The notes under the pieces: generated by a model
The model's input: only the letters and a program-made list of their open reading frames with translations
Databases searched by the model: none
Told to the model about the DNA's origin: nothing
Program-made: the position numbers and the translations under genes
Source of the DNA: UBA2589 sp038120095
Lineage (GTDB): Bacteria > Gemmatimonadota > Gemmatimonadetes > Longimicrobiales > Gaopeijiaceae
Direction of reading: 5' to 3'
Length of the DNA stretch: 64,000 nt
NCBI GenBank assembly: GCA_038120095.1
Contig: JAYOKZ010000013.1
Span: 9,953 to 73,952, forward strand
Shown here: positions 28,138 through 37,375 of the stretch, in pieces
Numbering within the stretch: the stretch's first letter is position 1
Layout: every line of letters starts with the position of its first letter

Positions 28138-28907
28138 CCCTTCGATGCACCCGGGCCTTCGGCGTGGTCGTCGGTGTGTTCTTCGCGGTCGGGTGCACGC
28201 CGGATCGACCTCGGCGAACGCCGGTCGATGCCATTCTCTCAGGGGTCGAGTGCCATGATGGTGTCCGTGAGGCTCTGCGGTCTCTCGGCGCTGACGAGAC
28301 CTTCCTGCCTGCGCCTCCCGGTCCGAACGGAATGCGCGGTGCCTGGATCCCGACCTCGACGTTCGGGGTGTGGGTCGCGCTGACCCTGCCCGACCGTGGG
28401 CCGCCTCCTCTGGCAGTCGTGACGTCCGACTCCATTTTCGAGATCCGCATGCGTCAGGACTGCACGGCGGAGGCTCCCGTGCGTCGAAGCCGTACGACCT
28501 CCGGTCAGGGTTTCTCGTTCGACGACGAGTATCTCCATCGACAGATCGCAGCGGCCGCTCCGGCTCCTCTCGTCGTATACGTCTGGTCTCCCCACATGCC
28601 GCTCGCACCCGATGGGTGGCCGGAAATCGAGCGCGCAGCCTCTGACGCAGGCATGCGCGTCGTTCCAGCACTCATCGCCCACGGAGACCGTGCGTTTGCG
28701 TCTCGGGAGGCGCACCGGGTCGGCATGTCGGACGACGGGCTTCGGGAGATCACATCCATCGAGTTGCTGGCGCGGCAGGCGCAGGTTCACGCGCCGTCGA
28801 TCGTCATCTTTTCTCGCAGTCGAGTCTCTCCGGTGCTGCCTGGCTATCGGACCGAGGAGGGGTACCGCCGCTACCTCGGGGCCTTCCACGCGGATCCCGC
28901 AGAGTAG
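28134..28907 (+). CDS. lipoprotein, possible thioredoxin-like fold without CxxC
   Basis: A 257-residue protein with a lipobox (FAVGCT, Cys near residue 21). The C-terminal half (PLVVYVWSPHMPLAPDGWPEIERAASDAG...VVPALI) has the beta-alpha-beta rhythm of a thioredoxin-like domain, but the CxxC is replaced by SPHM. It would not be redox-active if that fold is right. The start is ATGA-overlapped with the serine hydrolase. The fold call is inference and no function is assigned. Confidence 0.5.
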   Translation: MTLRCTRAFGVVVGVFFAVGCTPDRPRRTPVDAILSGVECHDGVREALRSLGADETFLPAPPGPNGMRGAWIPTSTFGVWVALTLPDRGPPPLAVVTSDSIFEIRMRQDCTAEAPVRRSRTTSGQGFSFDDEYLHRQIAAAAPAPLVVYVWSPHMPLAPDGWPEIERAASDAGMRVVPALIAHGDRAFASREAHRVGMSDDGLREITSIELLARQAQVHAPSIVIFSRSRVSPVLPGYRTEEGYRRYLGAFHADPAE

Positions 28908-28922
28908 AAGGCCGAACGGGCG

Positions 28923-30389
28923 TCAGGGCTCGATTGCGTGGCAGAGCCCTTCCAGCGCGGCCCAATCCCGTTCCCCGGCGACTTCGTCGCCCCTCGCGTC
29001 GCGAACGAGGGCAACGCATTGGGCAGGTGTCAGCGACATCGCCTGACCGGCGAGTTCGTGTGGCTGCAGAGGGAATGGGTCCACGACTTCGCTCACACAG
29101 GCGCGTTGCCACAGGGCACCCAGGTCACGCCAGAGGGTGGCATCGCCCGCACGTGTCATGTCGGTCGTCCGCCAGCCCCTCGACGCCGGATCCACGACCC
29201 TGAAGCGGAATTCCTTATCCGCCGTGGCTTCCCGCGGGAGCGAGTTGGAGACGAAGAAAAGGGCGCCGTCAGGAAAAAAGGCCGGAAAGTAGCTCCCCAC
29301 CCCGGCCTCCAGTGATGTCGTCAGACGCTGCAGACCGGAGGCACCCGTGATGCGTCCTGCAGCATCACGCTCCAGTCGAGCGACCATGATATCCGTGATG
29401 GTCGACTCTGGAAGTCCGCCATTCACGAAGGGGGTCAGGTATTGCCCCTGACTCAGATGGAACGTCAGCATCGACCCGTCGAAACTGAAATCCGCCTTGC
29501 CCGCGACGAATCCCAGATCCACCACTTCGGCGCAGGATGCCATACCCGCGGAAGGATCGGTCGACGTGATCTCGTAGATCTTGAGAGAGGCGCCGTCCGA
29601 GTACGTGCTGCCTGCGACCTCGCTCGTATACGCGGCAACGTACTGCCCGTCCTTGGAGATGAAGGGAGTGTTCAGGTCGTTCTGGACCTCCGGGCAAAGC
29701 GCCATCGGCTCACTGGCCTGAACATCGAGCAGTTCGCCCGAGTCTGCGTGGTGCCGGAACAGGTAGTCCACGATCCGAAAGCGCGATTCATCCGCCGTAC
29801 CGGAGAACATCAGGCGGTACGTCGTCTCCAGGCCGCTGTCCGTATCGACTTCACGGACGAGACTCGTCGACTGGTAGTAGACGCGGTGCATCGCGGGATG
29901 GTCATGAATGAAGGCAGGCTCCAGATCGGCGATGTCTCGACCGACGGACAGCGCCTCGAGCATGGGCTCCACCGGGTAGAAGCGGGTGTTCGAGTCCGGG
30001 GTGTAGTACGACGGCACCGTCATGTAGCGGCCGTCGGGCGTGGCGACGGCGTCCGAACGGTCCGGTATGGCGACGCGCTCATCCTCGGTCAGGTTGTACA
30101 GGTAGTTCTGGTCGTGGCTGGCGAACGCAACGATCCAGTCGTCACCCGGGTGGGCCACCGGGCGGGCGAACCAGTTCACGTCGTCGATCGGGTCTGCACC
30201 GGGTCCGGGCCGATCCACGAGCACGTGAATCGCCATCTCGGGAATCGCACAGTAATCCTCGCTCGAAGCCCGCATCGCCTCGGGCAGAGCCGGCTCGTTC
30301 GTATCGGAGCGGGGCTCGCCGCCGCTGCATCCGGCGCCGAGGAGCAGGAGCGCCGTGATCGCGAGGACACGACGGCGCGGTCGGATCAT
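28923..30389 (-). CDS. lipoprotein with beta-propeller character
   Basis: A 488-residue protein with a lipobox (LLGAGCSGG) right after the signal and AGGAG eight bases upstream of the ATG. Repeated blocks such as DGRYMTVPSYYTPDSN, KDGQYVAAYTSEVAG and FSFDGSMLTFHLSQG are TolB/PD40-like propeller blades, so a surface-anchored propeller is likely. It starts five bases after the stop of the amidohydrolase gene and is co-directional, so the two form an operon. Ligand unknown. Confidence 0.65.
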   Translation of the reverse strand: MIRPRRRVLAITALLLLGAGCSGGEPRSDTNEPALPEAMRASSEDYCAIPEMAIHVLVDRPGPGADPIDDVNWFARPVAHPGDDWIVAFASHDQNYLYNLTEDERVAIPDRSDAVATPDGRYMTVPSYYTPDSNTRFYPVEPMLEALSVGRDIADLEPAFIHDHPAMHRVYYQSTSLVREVDTDSGLETTYRLMFSGTADESRFRIVDYLFRHHADSGELLDVQASEPMALCPEVQNDLNTPFISKDGQYVAAYTSEVAGSTYSDGASLKIYEITSTDPSAGMASCAEVVDLGFVAGKADFSFDGSMLTFHLSQGQYLTPFVNGGLPESTITDIMVARLERDAAGRITGASGLQRLTTSLEAGVGSYFPAFFPDGALFFVSNSLPREATADKEFRFRVVDPASRGWRTTDMTRAGDATLWRDLGALWQRACVSEVVDPFPLQPHELAGQAMSLTPAQCVALVRDARGDEVAGERDWAALEGLCHAIEP

Positions 30390-30394
30390 GCGGA

Positions 30395-31552
30395 CTACTC
30401 CTGCCTGTCGCCCGGGAGCGCAGCCGTGGGCAGAGAGGGGATGATCCGTTGCGCGTTTCCGTAGTAGAACGCCCTCAGAACGTCGTCGGGAAGATCCATA
30501 CCATACAGCTTCCAGAAGGCATGGTAGTCCCGGTAGTAGTCGAAGTACTCGTCAGCGGTCTCGAACACGCGGAAAAAGTACGGATATTCGTCGGGCTGGA
30601 ATGAGTCCTTTCCGAACAGGACACGGTCGCTGTACCGGGCGAAGAATTCGCCGGCAAAGCGGGGCTGACGTCCGAGGTCATAGAGGACCGCGCCCACCTC
30701 GGCGAGCACGTTGGGATGAGCGTCGAAGAGCTCTCCGAGTGTGGCCAGGTCGGCTGTATGCCATCCCATGTGCGCAAGAATCCACGTCGTATTCGGATGC
30801 TTCATGAGCATCCGGTTTCGCTCCGCCATCAGGTCTTCGAAGGAGGGGAAACGCTCTCGATCCATGAACCGGCGATTCTCGAAGAGCGCCAGCTCGAGCC
30901 AGCGCTCGTTGGAATAGTCCAGCGGCTCGAAGAACTCGGGAGGATCCGCGGTGTGCACGAACACCGGAATGCCCAGTCGCCCCGCCGTCTCCCAGACGAT
31001 GTCCAGCTCAGGATCATCCATCTGCAGGCGCGTACCGTCGTCCTTGGTATGAAGCAGACCGAACGCCTTGCTGATTTCACCGATCCCGACGGCTCCCGCA
31101 GCGACATCGTCTTCGAGTTGAGCCGCGATTCGGGCACCGGAGCCCGGCCCGACGTTCTGGAGATCGAGGGACGCAAAGAAGACGAAGCGGTCGGCGTACC
31201 CGGCCTCACGAACCGCCTCGATCTGACTCCGCAAGCGCTCACCGGAGCTGGGCCGGGCCTGAACCATGACACCGATGTTCAGGCGGTCCATCTCTCCGAT
31301 GACCCGCTCGATGGTTTCGCGGTTGTCGAGCGTCGGGGGGTGACCATGGATGTCCACGAGCGGGAACCGCGCCCGAGGCACCTCATGCTGGGGCACGACG
31401 AGCGTCGACTGAGGCTTGTACTCCGTGATCGACGGCGGCGGAATCGTCGGCTGACGATCCTGGCCCGGGCGACGCTGCTGTGCGTCGCAGGCAACAGGTG
31501 CTGCGCAGACGGTCAGCAGCAGAAGGGCGCGTCTGGAGGACGAAAAGCGCAT
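30395..31552 (-). CDS. exported amidohydrolase-family (TIM-barrel) protein
   Basis: A 385-residue protein with a signal peptide ending PVACDAQQ; a lipobox-like PVACD is also present, so lipid anchoring is possible. The barrel begins at LVDIHGHPPT (the HxH metal site) and continues with IGEISKAFGLLH, FVHTADPPE, WILAHMGWH and FGKDSFQPDEY, all at the strand-end positions where amidohydrolase_2 enzymes place metal and catalytic residues. The ATG at 31552 is chosen because it starts the signal. It is the first gene of the two-gene minus-strand operon. Substrate unknown. Confidence 0.75.
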   Translation of the reverse strand: MRFSSSRRALLLLTVCAAPVACDAQQRRPGQDRQPTIPPPSITEYKPQSTLVVPQHEVPRARFPLVDIHGHPPTLDNRETIERVIGEMDRLNIGVMVQARPSSGERLRSQIEAVREAGYADRFVFFASLDLQNVGPGSGARIAAQLEDDVAAGAVGIGEISKAFGLLHTKDDGTRLQMDDPELDIVWETAGRLGIPVFVHTADPPEFFEPLDYSNERWLELALFENRRFMDRERFPSFEDLMAERNRMLMKHPNTTWILAHMGWHTADLATLGELFDAHPNVLAEVGAVLYDLGRQPRFAGEFFARYSDRVLFGKDSFQPDEYPYFFRVFETADEYFDYYRDYHAFWKLYGMDLPDDVLRAFYYGNAQRIIPSLPTAALPGDRQE

Positions 31553-31744
31553 CGGAGTCGACTCGGTTCGAGGAGTTTGGGGCAAGCTGGGGCGGGCCCC
31601 GGATGCTGTACAGGGCCGGAGCACGGGCGTTCCGGTTCAATGTGGCGGGGCGGCTGGCCCCCCCACGGCCCGGGGGCGATCTTGGCTGTCTCGAATCGAG
31701 TCCGGTGCGTTACGGCTCGGGCAGATCCTCTACAGGAGTGCAGG

Positions 31745-34700
31745 ATGTCGAAGCGCGTGTGGCTGTGGGCGGTGGTACTCGGGGGTCTCCTTTCGGTCGG
31801 GTCACCGACCTCCGGCCGGGCCCAGGCACAGGATGAGCCTGAAACCGACGAAGCGACGGAGCTTCTCAAGGAAGGGCTTCCGTTGGCGCCGGAGCGAACC
31901 CTGTCCGGAACCTTCACCGAGGGCTCCTGGATTTCGCTGGACGTGAGCCCCGACGGCCAGCTGATCGTCTTCGACTTCCTCGGTGACCTGTACACCATGC
32001 CCTTCTCGGGTGGGCAGGCCACGTCGCTGACTCGCGGAATGGCGTTCGACGGGCAGCCGCGCTTCAGCCCGGATGGCCAGTCGGTCGTATTCGTCAGTGA
32101 TCGGAGCGGTGGCGATGCCGTCTGGACCGTGTCGCTGGACGGTGCAGACACGACACGGATCACGCGCGGTGAGCGCAGCGCCTTTCAGTCGCCCGAATGG
32201 ACCCCGGATGGGGACTACATCGTCGCTACACGTCAGGGCCCGGGTCAGGGGAAGCTCTGGATGTATCACCGGGAGGGCGGAGGAGGCATTCTGCTGATCG
32301 AGGACCCTTCGACCGCCCGAACGACTGGGGCCGCATTCGGGGCAGACGACCGTTATATCTGGTATGGTCGTCGAACCGGGACTTGGCAGTACAACTCGCC
32401 GGGACGGGACTATCAGCTGTGGGTCTACGATCGCGAGACCGGCGAGAACAGTGCGCGCTCGGGTCGTTATGGGGGTGCGTTCCGACCGACATTGTCGCCT
32501 GACGGTCGGTGGCTCGTGTACGGCAGTCGTCACGTCTCGGAGACCGGACTTCGTATCCGCGACCTCGGAACGGGTGACGAGCGTTGGCTCGCCTTCCCGG
32601 TCCAACGTGACGAGCAGGAGTCCCGGGCGGCTCGCGACGCATACCCGGGCATGAGCTTCACGCCCGATTCCCGCGAGGTCGTGGCCTTCTGGGGTGGGAA
32701 AATCTGGCGGGTCCCGATCGACGGGAGTGAGATGCACGAGATCCCGTTCCGCGTCGACGTCGAATTGCCGATGGGTCCCGAGGTCGATTTCGACTACCCG
32801 ATCGAGGATGGCCCGACCTTCGTCGCCAAGCAGATCCGGGACATCGCGCCGTCACCGGATGGACGTCATCTCGCGTTCACCGTCATGGGAGACGTGTACG
32901 TACGAGAACTCCCCGACGGGGAGCCGCAACGCGTCGCCCCGATGGACGCCATGGCTGCGCAGCCGGCCTGGTCGCCTGACGGCGAACGCCTCGTGTTCAC
33001 TGCGTATTCAGATGCCGAGGGCGGGCATCTGTATGCGGTAGACGCGGACGGAGACGACCTGGAGCAGATTACGTCCGACGCCGCGTTCTACACGGAGCCC
33101 GTCTTCTCACCCGACGGAGATCGGGTCGTTGCGATTCGCGGGGCGCGGATCGCGTACGAGGAGGCGCTGACCCAGAATGTACCGAGGGGTTCGGTCGACC
33201 TCGTGTGGGTGCCCGCGAACGGGGGCCGCGCTTCGGTCATTACGCCCATTGCCGGCCTCGGTGCACCTCACTTCGTGGAGGGATCGGACCGGATCTACGC
33301 GACCCAGTCGGGTACAGGACTCGTATCGATGCGGTGGGACGGAACCGATCGCCGCGAGCATGTGCAGGTCCGAGGAGCGAATCCGGGCGGTGGGGGAGGA
33401 CAGGGGCCGGCTGCTTCGGTGATCCGGATGGCTCCGGAGGGTGATCAGGCGATCGCCCTGGTCGGAAACCAGCTGTTCGTGGTGACCGTGCCCTATGGAG
33501 TCGGTGCGGAGGCGCCGACCATTTCGGTGGCGAACCCCTCATCGGCCGCCTTCCCGGCTGAGCAACTGACCGATATCGGGGCTCAGTTTCCCGCGTGGGG
33601 GGCGAGTGGCCGTGAGGTGCACTGGGCGCTGGGCAACGCCCACTTCGTATACGACCTCGAAGCCGCGCAGACGTTCGCAGACAGCGTTACGTCGGTTCAG
33701 GCGGACGAGGAGGAAACGGAGGAGGTCGCCGAAGACGACGCAGCGGACGAGGGCGCAGAGGGTGAGGAAGAGGGAGAAGCCGACGACGAGTATCGCCCGA
33801 CCGAGACCCGAATCACCGTACAGGTCGAACGTGACACGCCGGAGGGTGTGCTCGCCCTGACGGGTGCGCGGGTCATCACGATGAATGGGGACGAGGTCTT
33901 CGAACGGGGCGATATCGTCATCAGGAACAACCGGATCGAAGCGGTGGGGCCGTCCGGTCGCGTCTCGATTCCGGGTGATGCAACGCGCATGGACATGGCT
34001 GGCCGGACCATCATGCCGGGCTTCGTGGACACGCACGCCCATCTCAGAGCTTCCTTCAATGTCCATCGTGCCCAGCCATGGTCCTACGCGGCCAACCTGG
34101 CGTACGGAGTGACCACGGCCCGCGACCCACAGACCGGATCGAGTGACGTCCTCTCGTACGAGGACTTCACGCGGGCCGGTCGAATGGTAGGTCCTCGTAT
34201 CTACAGCACCGGTCAGGGCGTCTTTTCCGGGGAAGGGATCAGCAGCCTCGATGAGGCGCGGGATGTTCTGCGTCGGTATTCGGATTACTTCGATACGAAG
34301 ACGATCAAGATGTACGGCGCCGGGAATCGGGAAGTACGCCAGTGGATCATTCAGGCCGCGCGTGAACTGGAGCTCATGCCGACGACCGAGGGCAGCCTCG
34401 ACCTGCGGCTGAATCTGACGATGGCGCAGGACGGATATTCCGGGACAGAGCACAACCTGCCAGGTGTTCCACTCTTCGATGACGTGGTCGAGCTCGTCGC
34501 GCAGTCGAACATGGCGACGACGCCGACGATCGTCGTGACCTACGGTGGCCCGTGGGCGGAAAATCTCTTCTACACGACGACGGATGTGTTGCGGGACGAG
34601 AAGCTCGCGACCTTCACGCCGTGGGAGGAGATCTACCAGAAGGCCGCCCGCCGGGCGGGTGGAGCGGGCTGGTTCGACGAATCCCAGTACATCCATCGAG

Positions 34701-35113
34701 AGATCTCCGACTTCCTCGATGATGTGGTCGAGGCCGGAGGTCGAGCCGGCGTGGGAAGTCACGGTCAGCTTCAGGGACTCGGATACCACTGGGAGCTGTG
34801 GTTGACCGGAGCCTCCGACCGGATGACAAACCACGAGGCGTTGCGGATTGCGACCATTATCGGAGCCGATGCACTCGGGCTGGATCAGGATCTCGGCTCG
34901 CTCGAGCCGGGCAAGCTGGCCGATCTGGTGGTGCTCGATGCCAACCCGCTCGAGGATCTGCAGAACTCGAATACGGTCCGTTGGGTCATGAAGAACGGTC
35001 GGATGTACGAGGGCGATACCCTGTCGGAGACGTGGCCCGAGCAGCGGCCCGCCCGAGGATTCTACTGGCAGAGCCCCGGTGCCATCCCCAGCCGTACGAC
35101 AGGGAACGAGTAG
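31745..35113 (+). CDS. TolB-propeller amidohydrolase, exported
   Basis: A 1122-residue protein with a signal peptide (ends RAQAQD). Residues ~45-600 are TolB/PD40 propeller blades (SPDGQLIVFDF, SPDGRWLVYGSR, SPDGERLVFTAY). Residues ~640-680 are an acidic linker rich in Glu/Asp/Ala. The C-terminal ~430 residues are an amidohydrolase: GFVDTHAHLR carries the HxH site, KMYG the barrel Lys, GVGSHGQ a later metal-type His, and LEPGKLADLVVLDANP is the family C-terminus. The ATG at 31745 starts the signal; upstream open frame is antisense to the neighbouring gene. Members are prolidase- or imidazolonepropionase-like; the substrate is unknown. Confidence 0.85.
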   Translation: MSKRVWLWAVVLGGLLSVGSPTSGRAQAQDEPETDEATELLKEGLPLAPERTLSGTFTEGSWISLDVSPDGQLIVFDFLGDLYTMPFSGGQATSLTRGMAFDGQPRFSPDGQSVVFVSDRSGGDAVWTVSLDGADTTRITRGERSAFQSPEWTPDGDYIVATRQGPGQGKLWMYHREGGGGILLIEDPSTARTTGAAFGADDRYIWYGRRTGTWQYNSPGRDYQLWVYDRETGENSARSGRYGGAFRPTLSPDGRWLVYGSRHVSETGLRIRDLGTGDERWLAFPVQRDEQESRAARDAYPGMSFTPDSREVVAFWGGKIWRVPIDGSEMHEIPFRVDVELPMGPEVDFDYPIEDGPTFVAKQIRDIAPSPDGRHLAFTVMGDVYVRELPDGEPQRVAPMDAMAAQPAWSPDGERLVFTAYSDAEGGHLYAVDADGDDLEQITSDAAFYTEPVFSPDGDRVVAIRGARIAYEEALTQNVPRGSVDLVWVPANGGRASVITPIAGLGAPHFVEGSDRIYATQSGTGLVSMRWDGTDRREHVQVRGANPGGGGGQGPAASVIRMAPEGDQAIALVGNQLFVVTVPYGVGAEAPTISVANPSSAAFPAEQLTDIGAQFPAWGASGREVHWALGNAHFVYDLEAAQTFADSVTSVQADEEETEEVAEDDAADEGAEGEEEGEADDEYRPTETRITVQVERDTPEGVLALTGARVITMNGDEVFERGDIVIRNNRIEAVGPSGRVSIPGDATRMDMAGRTIMPGFVDTHAHLRASFNVHRAQPWSYAANLAYGVTTARDPQTGSSDVLSYEDFTRAGRMVGPRIYSTGQGVFSGEGISSLDEARDVLRRYSDYFDTKTIKMYGAGNREVRQWIIQAARELELMPTTEGSLDLRLNLTMAQDGYSGTEHNLPGVPLFDDVVELVAQSNMATTPTIVVTYGGPWAENLFYTTTDVLRDEKLATFTPWEEIYQKAARRAGGAGWFDESQYIHREISDFLDDVVEAGGRAGVGSHGQLQGLGYHWELWLTGASDRMTNHEALRIATIIGADALGLDQDLGSLEPGKLADLVVLDANPLEDLQNSNTVRWVMKNGRMYEGDTLSETWPEQRPARGFYWQSPGAIPSRTTGNE

Positions 35114-35116
35114 TTC

Positions 35117-36337
35117 GTGGATCTCCCGACTGCGCGTGGGATGAGGGCCCCGCTCGCCGACGTCCGGGTGTGTGATGTCACGCAGAATCTCGCGGGGCCG
35201 TTCTGTGCACAGATCCTCGCGGATCTCGGGGCCACGGTCATCAAGGTGGAGCCCCCGGGCGGTGATCTCGGGCGGCTCTGGGGTCCTCCCTTCTGGGGGG
35301 GAGATTCGGCGCTCTTCCTCTCCGCGAACCGAGGAAAGCGGAGCATCGTTCTGGACCTCAAGCAGGACAGCGGGATGGATGTCCTGCGCCGGCTCGCCAC
35401 CTCGTGTGATGTATTCGTGCAGGCGTCACGCCCGGCTGCAGCCCATCGTCTGGGCATCGATGCCGCCTCCGTACGGGGGTGGAGAGAGGATATCGTGCAC
35501 ATGTCGCTGAGTGCCTACGGCCAGGATGGGCCGATGAGTGATCAGCCCGGCTACGATCCGCTCATGCAGGCGTATGCAGGCATCATCTCCGTGACGGGAG
35601 AGCCCGAGGGAGCACCCACCCGCGTGGGTGGATCGGTGGTCGACTTCGGCACGGGCATGTGGGCGGCGCTGGCCATCCTCGCTGCCCTTCGGGAGCGCGA
35701 CCGGAGTGGCGTCGGCGCGGCACTCGAGGCCTCCCTGATGGACACCTCCCTCGCGTGGGTTTCCTACCACATGATGGGGTACATGGCGACCGGTCGCGTA
35801 CCCGGCCCGATGGGCTCCAGTCTCGGGGCGATTGCTCCGTATCGAGCGTTCCGGACGTCCGATGGATCCGTGATGATCGCCGCCGGCAACGACGCCATCT
35901 TTCAGCGACTGTGTCTCGCGCTCGAGCTGTCCGGGGTGGCCGAGGACGCACGCTTCGCATCGAATGCGGAGCGCGTGGCCCATCGGGTCGAGCTGGATCT
36001 CCTGGTGGAAGGCGCAACGGAGTGTCTCACCACCGGGGAGCTCCTCGATCGCACCAGGGAACACTCCATTCCGGCCTCGGCGATCCAGTCGATCGATGAG
36101 GTGGTGCGTGATACGCAGGTCGAGGCAGCCGGCATGTTTCCTCACCGTGCTCACCCGGACATTGACGGGTATCGCGACGTGTCACTGCCGCTGCGTATCG
36201 ATGGCGCGCGCCCTCGGGCGGATCGCGTCCCGCCCGCGCGTGGGGCGCACAGCGTAGAGATTCTCGAGGAGCTCGGGTTCGAGTCGGAGCAGATCGAATC
36301 CCTTCTGGAGACCGGAGCGGTCAGCTCGGAGCCTTGA
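35117..36337 (+). CDS. class III CoA-transferase (CaiB/BaiF family)
   Basis: A 406-residue cytosolic enzyme moving CoA between carboxylic acids. The N-terminal VCDVTQNLAGPFCAQILADLGATVIKVEPPG is the family signature, and the catalytic Asp is probably residue ~176 in SVVDFGTGMWAAL. The C-terminal region has the interlocked-dimer pattern. The GTG start is 3 bases after the previous stop; an ATG eight codons on is an equally good start. The acid is unknown. It may work with the AtoE-like transporter or the 2-oxoacid dehydrogenase elsewhere in the window, but they are not adjacent. Confidence 0.9.
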   Translation: MDLPTARGMRAPLADVRVCDVTQNLAGPFCAQILADLGATVIKVEPPGGDLGRLWGPPFWGGDSALFLSANRGKRSIVLDLKQDSGMDVLRRLATSCDVFVQASRPAAAHRLGIDAASVRGWREDIVHMSLSAYGQDGPMSDQPGYDPLMQAYAGIISVTGEPEGAPTRVGGSVVDFGTGMWAALAILAALRERDRSGVGAALEASLMDTSLAWVSYHMMGYMATGRVPGPMGSSLGAIAPYRAFRTSDGSVMIAAGNDAIFQRLCLALELSGVAEDARFASNAERVAHRVELDLLVEGATECLTTGELLDRTREHSIPASAIQSIDEVVRDTQVEAAGMFPHRAHPDIDGYRDVSLPLRIDGARPRADRVPPARGAHSVEILEELGFESEQIESLLETGAVSSEP

Positions 36338-36376
36338 GGGGAGGGAACAGGGCCGGTAACCCTCGTCCGGGGAGAA

Positions 36377-37375
36377 TCAGTCTGGCACGAGTGCGACGCG
36401 AAATCCGATGAAGGGCCGTCGAGCCCCCGGGTCGGCTCCTCCGCGGTTCGCGGCACGGATCATCTGCTCGGGATCGCCGAACGATCCGCCGCGCATGACC
36501 CAGAGGGCCTCACTCCGAATCGTCTCGTCGTCGTCGTCGTCGGTGAATGGGTACGGCTGATACGGGCTGACGGTCCACTCCCACACGTTGCCGCTCATGT
36601 CGGCGAGGCCGTGGGCGCACGACGGGCATTCGAATGACCCCACGGCGGTAGTACCACGAGCGCGGTAGTTCGCGAAGTCGCGTTCCGGCATGTCACCCCA
36701 GGGGAAAATCCGGCCTTCGGATCCGCGGGCGGCCTTCTCCCACTGAGCCTCGGTCGGCAGACCCACCCGCCAGCCGTCCTGCAGAAGGCCGGCCAGCATC
36801 GGATGCGTGTCCCGAAGGTCCGCTCGACCCCGGAGATCGCCGTCGAGCCAGTCTGCGTATGCGACTGCATCCGTCCACGCGACCCATGCCACCGGGTGAT
36901 CGGGCGGGGCCTGAACGGTCCGGGCATCGAGCACGGGATGCCGGGATGCGTTCAGGAACGCCGCGTACTGCGCGACCGTGACCTCGAAGCGGGCCATATA
37001 GAAGGTGGGAACATACGGCTGTCCCTGCACCCGACCGTCTCCCCACCACTCGAGGTCGAAGCTGAGTGAATCGCGACCCGGATCACTACCCATCGTGAAG
37101 GCCCCGCCGGGTATCTCCGTGAAGCCGAGTAAATCCCCGTTCGGAAGAAATGCGATCTCCGGTCGGAACCCGGGCAGGTCGTCCGGAACGGGCACACGCA
37201 CCTCGGCTCGTCTTCCATTATCCCCGGAACCGATCGACACGGAGTCCGGGGCTGCGGCCAGCGCGATCCAGGAGATGGCGACCAGAGCGACTGCAGATGC
37301 GCCGACGCCGAATGATCCAGCGGAGCCGCCGGATCGAGCACTGGAGCGAGAGGGTTCGGTCGACCCTTCCGTCAC
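36377..37375 (-). CDS. SUMF1/formylglycine-like domain protein, membrane-anchored
   Basis: A 332-residue protein starting at a GTG that overlaps the upstream stop by GTGA, with AGAGGA upstream. One hydrophobic segment near residues 25-45 suggests an N-terminal anchor. The SUMF1 fold is clear: GGAFTMGSDPG, VGLPTEAQWEKAARG, DMSGNVWEWTVSPY, MRGGSFGDPEQMIRAANR and IGFRVAL. The two active-site cysteines of true formylglycine-generating enzyme are absent from the MRGGSF-to-GFR stretch, so sulfatase activation is unlikely; binding or another reaction is more probable. It is the second gene of a pair with the NqrB/RnfD-like protein. Confidence 0.8.
   Translation of the reverse strand: MTEGSTEPSRSSARSGGSAGSFGVGASAVALVAISWIALAAAPDSVSIGSGDNGRRAEVRVPVPDDLPGFRPEIAFLPNGDLLGFTEIPGGAFTMGSDPGRDSLSFDLEWWGDGRVQGQPYVPTFYMARFEVTVAQYAAFLNASRHPVLDARTVQAPPDHPVAWVAWTDAVAYADWLDGDLRGRADLRDTHPMLAGLLQDGWRVGLPTEAQWEKAARGSEGRIFPWGDMPERDFANYRARGTTAVGSFECPSCAHGLADMSGNVWEWTVSPYQPYPFTDDDDDETIRSEALWVMRGGSFGDPEQMIRAANRGGADPGARRPFIGFRVALVPD

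Noticed and set aside
30716..31744. Upstream extension of the TolB-amidohydrolase frame
   Set aside because: It runs antisense through the minus-strand amidohydrolase; the signal peptide starts at 31745, so the extension is not coding.
33539..34834. Open minus-strand frame opposite the amidohydrolase domain
   Set aside because: No motif or domain; the plus strand is clearly coding with HxH and other metal residues.
36377..37375. True formylglycine-generating enzyme (sulfatase activator)
   Set aside because: The two active-site cysteines are missing between the GGSF and GFR motifs and no sulfatase gene is nearby.
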